64,000 bases of DNA from Trametopsis cervina (taxonomy: Eukaryota > Basidiomycota > Agaricomycetes > Polyporales > Irpicaceae): the NCBI GenBank assembly GCA_022385755.1, contig MU278368.1, positions 247,003 to 311,002 of the forward strand. Reading direction: 5' to 3'. A program made the position numbers and the translations under genes. How positions within the stretch are numbered: the first letter of the stretch is position 1; each line of letters begins with the position of its first letter. Shown in pieces: positions 20,101-27,943 of the stretch. A model generated the notes under the pieces. The model ran no database searches. It was not told where the DNA came from and saw only the letters and a program-made list of their open reading frames with translations.

Positions 20101-22368
20101 GAAGTAGGTGGAAGAACACAATACCTCTCGAAAGTACAAGGAATGCCCTTAGCAATACAAAATGAAATCACCTCAATTATACGCACCTTCATGTGGCCAG
20201 ACCAAACCACCCCCCCAATCAACCTTAGCACGCTTCAACGCCCTATCAGGGAAGGCGGGTTAGCACTAATAGATATCAAAGCACGCGCAAAAGCGACCCT
20301 CCTCACCTGGCTACAGCCCTTCCTCAACCTATCCGAGTCTCGACCAGCATGGGCGTATGTAGCGGACTGCCTCCTAGCCCTCAACGCCAAAAAATCTGGC
20401 CCCCAATATGACAATGAGACTAAATTGCAATATTTTCTGCAAAATTGGTCCGTAAATGCGAGTGCGAATTCTAACCTACCACGGCCCCTGAAGGCCCTCC
20501 TAAACCTAGCTAAAGAGTATAACGTTAGTCTAAGCACGATTAAAATGAATCCAACGGCAAAAAAGAAAATGCCGCTATGGCTTCACCTTAGCTTTGACAA
20601 CGCCACCATATCCGCACACCGTTCTAAGCACGAAAAATGCCTCAGACAGAACCATAAGATCAAAACTGTAGATCAATTACTAACCTTCATCGAGTACGGA
20701 GACCTCACCCTCGACAGCTCAGTTAAGCACTTCCCGAAAAGATTCTGCTGCGACGCCTGCAAAGTGATACGGGAAATCCATAACTGTATAGACCCTATGA
20801 AATGCTATGAAGCAGCTAAACAGCTCCGCACCAAACTTCGAGGGAAATGGGACCCGACTCACCACACCACCAATGACAACCTATCATTCACGGACCGACG
20901 GAAGAAATCCATGCCGACTAAAACGACGGCAGGGAAAATAATTACCTACAACCCGTCCGTAACGGTCGAAGATGACTTATCCAAATCCTTCCGAATCTTT
21001 ACCACCACAGATCGGAAGTCCACAGACACCGCGAACCGCCCTCCAACCGCCCCACAACCAAGACCGACCCAGGTGGTATACACGGACGGGTCGTGCATCA
21101 ATAATGGGGCGCAGAACGCCGCCGCGGGAGCAGGGATTTGGTACGGCATTGACCACCCATCCAACGCCGCGATACGAGTCCCTGGACGGACGCAATCGAA
21201 CCAACTGGGTGAACTAGCAGCCATCCTACACGCCCTCCAAAACACCCCCCCTGTAATCCCCCTACACATCATCACTGACTCAAAATATTGCATAGACGGA
21301 ATCGTACGACACTCACCCCAATGGGAAGCGAAAGGATGGATAGGGGTGGCAAACCGGGAGTGGTTCCAAGCCATTATATCGTGGGCTCGAGCGAGAGCCG
21401 CTACAACCTCCTTTGAATGGGTCAAAGGACACTCTGGAAACACTGGAAACGAAGGTGCTGACCGCCTAGCTGCGATAGGAGCGACCAAACCCCCCGTTGG
21501 GAATATTCTGCTACACCCGCAAACGCGTTTCCTCCTCAGCGGAGCCCAAATAATCGCCATCGACCAGAAGACCCTTTATCGCGGAATCAAAGAACTGGAA
21601 ACTACCGCCGAACGAAGAGCAACGACTCACCATATTCAACTAACCAAAGCAGCGGTTCTCTTCCATACCGGACTAGTCCCAACCACAGGGACAATCTGGA
21701 ACGCGATACGGAACCGGAACAATCGACGACTCGTACAGACCTTCCTTTGGCGACTAATCCACAACGCCTTCAGGTGTGGAGAATGGTGGCAACACATCTC
21801 CGGTTTCGAGGAAAGAAGCTTATGTGGCATCTGCCAACAGCTAGAATCAGTCGAACATATACTAATACAATGCCCCTCACCAGGAAGGAAGGTAATCTGG
21901 TCCCTAGTGACCGCAGCACTCTTCCAAAAAGCCCAACACCTCCCCCGTCTCTCCCTAGGCTCCATAATTGGAGCTAATCTCCTTGAGGTCCCCCCCCAAA
22001 ACGGACTCAAGAGACCAGGCGCCACACGACTACAAACAATTCTGATCACTGAATCCGCATACCTGATATGGAAGATACGGTGCGAGAGAGTGATGGAAAG
22101 GGCCCTAACCCCAGATACATGGCATAATGAACACGAAATTAAACAACAATGGTATAATACGATCAACAGACGCCTGCAGGCAGACATAGCGCTCACTCAC
22201 CCGAAAATCCCAACCAAACAAAGGCTACGAGCAAAAGAGGTTCTCAGAACATGGTCGGGAATCATCGCGGGAGAGAACCTCTTACCAGAAGACTGGACTA
22301 CGGCCACAGGGGTTTTAGTGGGTGGCCTCATCCCCCAACTAGCCGGTGAAGAAAGGGACGAAGGATAA
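17143..22368 (+). CDS. LINE ORF2: APE endonuclease, reverse transcriptase, RNase H
   Basis: This is an unbroken 1,741-residue polyprotein. The APE endonuclease shows LNIATLNMKGRG (about 114), AVQETHL, YAPNDRN, LGDFNIV (about 264), SSRIDRIYLND and STDHMLLS (about 351). The reverse transcriptase shows GKAPGIDGIPYELWK, WIAPIYKKKD, NYRPITLLNTDYKLLTKAL, AGFIPQRSI, motif A ALDQEKAYD (about 760), motif B GVRQGDPLSCLLFNLAIEPL and motif C FADD (about 862). RNase H follows with YTDGSCI (about 1312), GELAAI, ITDSKY and WVKGHSGNTGNEGADRLA, keeping the DEDD acidic set. A zf-RVT type finger CGICQQLESVEHILIQC lies near 1561. It nicks DNA, primes cDNA synthesis on the target and removes RNA. No key residue is missing, so it may be active. 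Confidence 0.95.
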   Translation: MGIGNSPFQVDCNTPTINNNEQHNTVAQHGTANLLSETQDGGILPVETHVDEGLGEIGDGHSPPNPSPPSHPNSTQPTSTDLTGSQYPQHTGDGPYSPTKKRRRKDKRTAARLNIATLNMKGRGTIPPDCSNDKWSKINQIMRDEKLAILAVQETHLTQQAVDSLHSLFGKRILILHSEPQERPSTSKGVAFVINKERLETKDISLTEVVPGRAALLTCKWHNTVKLRILNIYAPNDRNENGKFWDDLSETWDSKNYTNPSVMLGDFNIVEESKDRLPERPDQTAAVHALQNLCMKFRLIDTWRERYPEIREFTYNQDHGFSSSRIDRIYLNDRLGKNAIDWATQPAPAISTDHMLLSTSLADDKIPYVGNGRWIIPKIVLADHGFLKYVSEAGKNVLSRTKPGVPTSDPRNIQRLYHSLKTDLLEFARATAKANIPKIIRRINKLKEERKTILNSPSPRDEQYVVTQAAALLERIHTLEARRFNATRKSIATKDWTHGEKITKYWVQTSKTKSPRDIIMELRDPQSGPPKSDPKYDLLNPPNYLKTSKQMAEAAKRYHEDLQTQDTGQLPRQLRLNEIREVTSTLESTLPKKGRRILNRALTWDEIEEALNLCSPGKAPGIDGIPYELWKELHRQFISYKGSHNPHLDIMLLLQLLFNDIEDNGVYDGSNFAEGWIAPIYKKKDQREIANYRPITLLNTDYKLLTKALSMKLSRWIHTIVHPAQAGFIPQRSIFDQTNLARLMTDYAEATEENRMIVALDQEKAYDKITHDYLWEVLTSLKIPKCFIRTIKSLYRSAQSAVMINGVLSTKFQITRGVRQGDPLSCLLFNLAIEPLACMIRASPLTGYQIPGMKERIITTLFADDTTVYLSQWDHYSDLQDILKLWCRASKAKFNLEKTMVIPIGTSPYRNSVIMRANLPDGQEPLPPEVTVAKDKTMTRILGAWIGNDIDPMAPWQPVLKSLKQRLLEWGRTNPTPFGRRLIANMEVGGRTQYLSKVQGMPLAIQNEITSIIRTFMWPDQTTPPINLSTLQRPIREGGLALIDIKARAKATLLTWLQPFLNLSESRPAWAYVADCLLALNAKKSGPQYDNETKLQYFLQNWSVNASANSNLPRPLKALLNLAKEYNVSLSTIKMNPTAKKKMPLWLHLSFDNATISAHRSKHEKCLRQNHKIKTVDQLLTFIEYGDLTLDSSVKHFPKRFCCDACKVIREIHNCIDPMKCYEAAKQLRTKLRGKWDPTHHTTNDNLSFTDRRKKSMPTKTTAGKIITYNPSVTVEDDLSKSFRIFTTTDRKSTDTANRPPTAPQPRPTQVVYTDGSCINNGAQNAAAGAGIWYGIDHPSNAAIRVPGRTQSNQLGELAAILHALQNTPPVIPLHIITDSKYCIDGIVRHSPQWEAKGWIGVANREWFQAIISWARARAATTSFEWVKGHSGNTGNEGADRLAAIGATKPPVGNILLHPQTRFLLSGAQIIAIDQKTLYRGIKELETTAERRATTHHIQLTKAAVLFHTGLVPTTGTIWNAIRNRNNRRLVQTFLWRLIHNAFRCGEWWQHISGFEERSLCGICQQLESVEHILIQCPSPGRKVIWSLVTAALFQKAQHLPRLSLGSIIGANLLEVPPQNGLKRPGATRLQTILITESAYLIWKIRCERVMERALTPDTWHNEHEIKQQWYNTINRRLQADIALTHPKIPTKQRLRAKEVLRTWSGIIAGENLLPEDWTTATGVLVGGLIPQLAGEERDEG

Positions 22369-22519
22369 GGCAGCCCCACACTACCGGCCCCAGGGGCCGG
22401 TGTGCTTCTGAGCATTTCCCCTGAGGAGGGCACGTAATAACTAGAAGGTTAAATCCCTTCGTACTAGCTGAGGCCGCGGAGATCGTTAAGCGAACTGCCA
22501 AGGCCTCAAACAGCTCCGC
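22369..22519 (+). other. LINE 3' UTR with stem-loop
   Basis: Nine bases after the ORF2 stop a strong stem-loop forms from CCGGCCCC (22384-22391) and GGGGCCGG (22393-22400), extended by CACA and TGTG (22377-22404). LINE reverse transcriptases often recognise a 3' stem-loop in their own RNA, so this is a candidate recognition site. Confidence 0.6.
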
Positions 22520-22541
22520 AAAAAAAAAAAAAAAAAAAAAA
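22520..22541 (+). repeat. LINE A tail (22 A)
   Basis: This is a pure run of 22 A immediately followed by the right target duplication. It is the polyA end left by target-primed reverse transcription. Confidence 0.95.
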
Positions 22542-22556
22542 GAGAAAGACGTCGTG
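22542..22556. repeat. LINE target-site duplication, right copy
   Basis: GAGAAAGACGTCGTG matches 11980-11994 exactly. Confidence 0.95.
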
Positions 22557-22895
22557 CTGCGAGTGTATACGCTAACCCGCTCTATCTCGTGCGCGCCGTC
22601 CTCTAGCGTTGATTGCGAGCAACAAACCTCGCCAATCAAGCAATCTGCACTGACTTTCGTGTTTCCAGTGTCCACGCATCAAAGTTCGCTTTTGCGTCCA
22701 TTCAGAGATCCGCTGACCCTGACGCGATGTTGCACCCGGCAGCCATACCAGACGCGCAACACAATTGTAAGATACATGGACGGAATGACGGAGGAAACAT
22801 GATGCGCTCCCCATCTCTTACTTATTCACGTACTCCCAGTAGCTGCGCACAATACTGGCCTCCCCCACGGAACTCTCCTCGATAATACTTACTAT
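22557..22895 (+). promoter_or_regulatory. Upstream region of P450 copy 2
   Basis: These 339 bp lie between the LINE and the P450 start codon, so the LINE has displaced anything further upstream by 10.5 kb. An AT-rich GATAATACTTACTATATG lies directly at the ATG. No specific regulatory site is recognised. Confidence 0.5.
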
Positions 22896-25191
22896 ATGGC
22901 ACTCTTTGGTGCAGGCACTTGGAGCCCTACCCTTTTAACAATCATCGTAGGAGCCGCTGCTTGGAGAATAATCCCATGGCTCGTATGGACTTACAGACAA
23001 TGGAGCGCACTGCCTCCCGGTCCCAAAGGCATGCCCATCGTCGGAAATGTTTTCCAGATGATGACTCCCAAAACGTGGCTCCTTCTGACGGAATGGACCA
23101 AGACATATGGTGCGTCTCTACTGTGTGTCCGTATCTCCAAGGCCTCTCAATCACAAGCAATACAGGTCCTATATATTCGCTTAATATAGTGGGCATCCCC
23201 GTGGTCGTCATAGGCTCTGCGGAAGTTGCAGCAGACTTATTAGGTGAGTTTTCGTTTACAACTAATGATGGTCTGATAGTGGCCTATACCTTTCAACCAT
23301 CAGATCGTCGCGCAGATAGCTTCAGCGACCGTCCCCGGTTTGTCATGGGAAGTGAATTAATGAGTCGCGAGAAATTCGTCCTCTACACTCCGTACAATGC
23401 TCAGTAAGGCGATCTTATTTATACAAGACAGATGTGATAAGTTGACTCGCCACTCAGCTTTATTCGGCTGCGCCGGGCTGTCCAAGATGGATTCAGCTCC
23501 CGAGCAGTGAAGGCATATAGTCCTATCCAGGAGCGAGAGGCGGCCATCATGCTTCGGAACTTTATGAAAGACCCTGCAGGATGGGAACAGGAGCTGGAAC
23601 GGTATGTTGAGCTAATAATGGGAGCCAGAGACTTATATAAACACTTTGCAGAGCATCGTCGGGCGTGATCCTCAGCACTTTGTATGGCTGGCCATCGATT
23701 TCTAGCGTCAGTCACCCTGCTGTAGTAGGCGTCAACAAGATCCTTCGAGAGATAGAGATTGCTTCTATGCCGGGAGCAAGCCTTGTCGACATCTTCCCAG
23801 CTCTCCTCCGCCTTCCTAAGCCACTCTCAAAATGGAAACAGAGGGGGGATCAGCTTTATCATGAGTTTACAGCCCTATTCACTGGTCTACTTGAAGGCGT
23901 AAAACAGAACGAAGCACAGGTAAGCCTGACGCGGTCCAGTCCCCCCTCTGTCTCACTAAGGATGTTGGAACGTCAAGCTTCCGGATTGTTTTGGGAAGCT
24001 TCTTTTGGATCGAATCGCTCAGGGGGAGATGTCCTTGGAAGACGCAGCATGGATGGCAGGTACTCTTTTGTAAGTCGATGAAGTTGACTCTACCGGCCTT
24101 GGGTTCGATGCTGACGAGAATAACCTCGCCAGTGCCGGTGGCGCAGAGACAGTCAGGAGTTTCTTTATCCACCCTAGTGCAACCGTAACGATTCATATTT
24201 CCACAGACCGCGGTCATCCTCAAGATGTTTGTCCTGAACATGGTGATGCGTCCGGAAATTATGGGCCGCGCACAGGCCGAGATCGACTTGGTGGTGGGCA
24301 GAGATCGCATGCCTACAATGGATGACCGAGATCGTCTTCCGTATCTCACCGCAGTCATCCGGGAAGTTATCCGGTGGTATACCATAAGCATTTATGGTGC
24401 GTACTTACTATCTTTAATCTATGTGTCGCTAACACGGTCGATGTCACCAAGCGATGCCGCGCCAATGTAAACAGGTATGCCTATCGTTTTCATGGGAATT
24501 TCACTCTACTTATATATTTTCTGTCTCGAGGATGAATGGTATAGGGGATACCTCATTCCTAAGGGTACGATAGCATTGGAACGTGTGAATTAGACATTGA
24601 CCTTGTCACTTAGGAAGCATAGTACTTCCAAACGTATGGTAAGCAGCTGTCTCCCTCTATGCCTCTCAAATGCATACGACTCGCCACTTTTTATGACAGG
24701 GGAATCCAAAGAGACCCTGCTGTATATGGTGACGCTGATGCCTTCCGGCCTGAACGCTTTTTGGACGAGAATGGGGCTCACAATGTTGTCGTCGCGGATA
24801 CGCATGGACACGGACATGTAACATTCGGGTTTGGAAAACGGTGCGCAGCATCCCAGCTTTTAGCCTATTTTACTTTTTCTCAGCACGTGTACGCGCCAGG
24901 ATGTGTCCCGGCTCATATCTCGCGAACCAAACTCTATTCATCAGTGCCGCTTCGCTGCTGTGGGCATTTACCTTTAAGAACCCAGTTGACAAGAGTGGAA
25001 GACCTCTCGTCTCGGCCGACGATTCCATTGCAAGCAACGGGATACTGATGTAAGTAGTAGGATCTCACTCAAAAGGCTAACATCTGAACTGAATATTATC
25101 CAGCCATCCGATTCCCTTCCGATGCGAATTTGTTCCTCGATCGGAGCAAGTTCAGATATTGATTGCAGCGCGGGAGCTGGAACGGTCGTAG
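22896..25191 (+). CDS. Cytochrome P450 copy 2, intact microsomal monooxygenase
   Basis: This is a heme monooxygenase anchored in the ER and fed by P450 reductase. Exon 1 holds a membrane anchor ([19 protein letters not shown]) and the proline hinge [13 protein letters not shown]. Thirteen introns join [62 protein letters not shown], the I-helix AGGAETT, VIREVIR (ExxR), [23 protein letters not shown] (PERF) and the heme loop FGFGKR-MCPG with the axial Cys. The protein ends ARELERS, with TAG at 25189-25191. All joins keep frame. It is a tandem paralogue of copy 1. It resembles the basidiomycete O-methylsterigmatocystin-oxidoreductase-like P450s, but the substrate and CYP family cannot be read from sequence. 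Confidence 0.9.
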
Positions 25192-25595
25192 ACTTTTTGC
25201 GTCTCAAACAACCCAGTAAGAGTAATATAAGCAAACATCTTAGATGGCTTCCCCTGAGTATGAAAGATCGGCCAACTCGCTGAGGTCTGGCGCGGTGCGA
25301 CGTTTTGTATGCACTTTGTTTGTACTTGTATATACTCCGAACCTCCACGCACAATCGTGTCATCTCTGCCCTCACTCATGACCTGAATCTACATGCACTA
25401 ATGCGATGTGCGGAAACCTTGGCGTGGAACGCGCATTAGCATCAGAGAACATGTGTAAGGTCGAAGATAAGCCACGCACCGCGCCAAGTTGGTGCCGACA
25501 TGAAATCCTCACGTCGGCCTCACCTCTGGCTAGATTATTACCCGCGTATATTTAATGCTGTCCGTTTGTACACATATCAGCCAGACCCTCGTAGC
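25192..25595. other. Intergenic region between P450 copy 2 and DUF1996 gene
   Basis: This contains the P450 3' end and the promoter of the next gene. I see no gene, repeat or clear regulatory site. Confidence 0.5.
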
Positions 25596-27562
25596 ATGGT
25601 CCCATTCAGCTTCACAAGGGCAGCGTGGCCTGCCACTGTGCTCTCTGCAGTTCTAAGGTGCTATGGTGCAACAACCCCAGCCAACTATGTGATCTTCGGG
25701 GGCACGTCCACCGTTGTACGCACCAGGTTGGACCCAATCGTAGATCCTGGCAAGGTAGTGCATTTTTGACTTCTTTCTGTCGATATTCTTACCCTGATTT
25801 TGCCTTCCCACAGGTTAGCACGCATGTGCATGATGTCTTCGGCGGGAATGGCTTTGCAGCTACGTACGATTACAACCAAATCGTCCAGAGTACCTGCACT
25901 ACTATGCCTGTCCCGCTGGATCTCAGTAATTATTGGGTTGTAAGTCATATTTTGTGGTGCTCCTCCGGGTGCTGAACCTGTGGTATCAGCCTTCTATGTA
26001 TTATGTAGATCCCACGAATGGATCCTATACGTTGATGAGTGGGTTGATGTGCAGTATCCATGAGTCCTCCTAACATTACAACGGACTTAGAGAGTTCGAT
26101 GAATATTTACTACCTCCTACGACCAGGCCCAAACAACGAGAAAATCTCCCCTTTCCCTCCCGGACTTAGAGTGAGCGAGTCGTCATGTTTGTCCATCGTG
26201 TGTTCTCATGTGCACGAAGATGCTCGCGGGTAGCAATGAACGCGGGACGTACAACGCATCCAATCCGGCGGACCAAGCAATTAGCTATGTGTGTCTTGGT
26301 ACGTCTTTTACCGTCTACCTTCGCATGTGTACGAATGAGCATCCAATCAGACTACAAGAATGACCACACCAACGACCCAGCGTGGGCTGAAAGACAAGAC
26401 TTCTTCTCCCACCAATGTCCTGATGGAATGCGTGCCCAAGTTTTCTTCCCCACATGCTGGGACGGCAAGAACCTTGATAGTCCAGACCATAGCTCTCATA
26501 TGTCCTACCCCGTGGGAGCTTACAACGATGGTACCTGTCCACCGTCTCACCCAGTGCATCTCATCTCTTTGTTCTACGAGCTAATCACACCGACTGGCGA
26601 CTTCCCGTACCACGGCACTGGCTCGTGGTCCTTCTCCAACGGCGACCAACAAGGGCTAAGATTTCACGGCGATTTCGTGATGGGCTGGAAAGACACTACG
26701 CTCTTACAGAACTTCATAGACAATTGCCCTAACGCGCAAGGCAATGTAGCGGACTGCCCTGCATTTGCGGCTGTTCTGGACACCACTGCTCCGGGTGCCT
26801 GTCAGTTCGAGGGCATGATCGTCGACGAGGATATCGGCGATGATGCTCCTATTTCCGTTATACCTGGTTGCAATAAGCACTGGGATGGGGATGGGACTGG
26901 TCCTCGGCCAACTTGTGAAGACACCACAAACCCAAGTCTGGTTGCTGCAGTGCAGGCGCTGCCATCTGGTTGGTCCGACCTTGGTTGTGTGGCTGAAGCA
27001 ACGACAGGCCGAGCATTAGTCAACGTCAGTATCTCGGGAGATAATACGACTAAAGCGGTTTGTGCCGGTACCTGCGACAGCCAAGGCTATATGTATGCTG
27101 GCGTGGAATACGGAAACGTAAGTTGCTGGCTGTTCGCGTTTGGTATCTAACTCACATGCCCCCTCATTAGCAATGCTATTGCGGCGACGTGCTGTTGAAC
27201 GGTGCGAGCCAAACAACCATCCCGGGGGAGCAATGCAATATGAGATGTTCGGGAAACAGTGAGCACTACTATATGCTTTCTATGTTCGCTATTGACATGG
27301 ATAAAGGCTTGGAGACCTGTGGCGGGCCCAACAGACTTGAGCTGCTTTTCAACCCTCACCCGGGCTCGTCTTCTAATTCGAGGTTCGTGTTCTACCATTG
27401 CGACATGAGTATCTCCGATATTTACATCGCAATGAATGCAGCTCGTCAAGTCCAAATCCTACAACCAGTCCCCCAGATTTTTCTGGCGGTTATCAGAAGT
27501 GCGCTCTGCGGCGCAGGAGCACGGCACAAGGTTTATTGTTATCTAAATATTGGCATTGGTAG
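25596..27562 (+). CDS. Secreted DUF1996 and WSC domain protein
   Basis: The start at 25596 gives a short basic and hydrophobic leader (MVPFSFTRAAWPATVLSAV), a likely signal peptide. The DUF1996 domain follows: YVIFGGTSTVVRTRLDPIV, THVHDVFGGNGF, NIYYLLRPGPNN, GLRMLAG, DQAISYVCLDYKND, FFPTCWDGKNLDSPDHSSHM and RFHGDFVMGWK. A WSC carbohydrate-binding module follows: GWSDLGCVAEATTGRAL, CDSQGYMYAGVEYGNQCYCG and CGGPNRLELLFN. About six or seven short introns are needed. The C-terminal end is the weak part: a splice near 27381 gives a Ser/Pro/Thr tail (SSSPNPTTSPPDF) and a stop near 27562, whereas reading on without it extends to about 27632. Such proteins are extracellular or wall-linked. Their enzymatic role is not established. 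Confidence 0.8.
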
Positions 27563-27943
27563 GCAGGTGTCTGGACTTAATATTGCTCGAACATCAGCGT
27601 GCTGTTGGCTATCAAGAGATTTGTTCATGTAATTTTAAGAATTTTTATGCAGACCATGCTGGATTCCGCAAATTGAAGCCAGGCAATCCCTAACCTTTGC
27701 ATGCTCCATCCAAATATGACCCTTGCCATGATTGAGCCTATTCACAGAGGAGGCATCAATAACCATCAAACTCACCTCGTCGCCGTCAGCGTGGATCACG
27801 AATGGTGTGTAGGTGTACGAACCACCAGTCAAAAATCGATCAATATTTCCAAGTGATATACAATATAAAGTTAGCCTGTGACAAGTGTATAATGCACGAA
27901 GATTCCAAACGGGCTGCGGCCACAAAACAGCCAATCCATCACC
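27563..27943. other. Convergent 3' region
   Basis: This is the shared 3' space between the DUF1996/WSC gene (+) and SEC1 (-). I see nothing else in it. Confidence 0.5.

Larger units (their letters stand above)
11995..22541 (+). mobile_element. Full-length Tad/I-like LINE (non-LTR retrotransposon), 10.5 kb
   Basis: The element starts with a G run (TGGGGGGGG) at 11995 and ends in an uninterrupted 22-nt A tail (22520-22541). It is flanked by a 15-bp direct duplication, the mark of target-primed reverse transcription. It holds a long leader, a 281-codon ORF (ORF0 here), an ORF1 with a CCHC knuckle and RG-rich tail, and an unbroken 1,741-codon ORF2 with endonuclease, RT and RNase H. The perfect duplication, pure A tail and open ORF2 point to a young and perhaps active copy. 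The architecture (APE-RT-RNase H with zinc finger) matches the Tad1/I-related LINEs of fungi, but the clade needs a tree. The plus strand is notably rich in A and C. Confidence 0.93.

Noticed and set aside
20946..21560. Minus-strand ORF of 204 codons
   Set aside because: It is antisense to the RNase H domain of LINE ORF2, whose sense reading is unmistakable.
22520..22541. Simple poly-A microsatellite
   Set aside because: It directly precedes the 15-bp target duplication, so it is the LINE tail.
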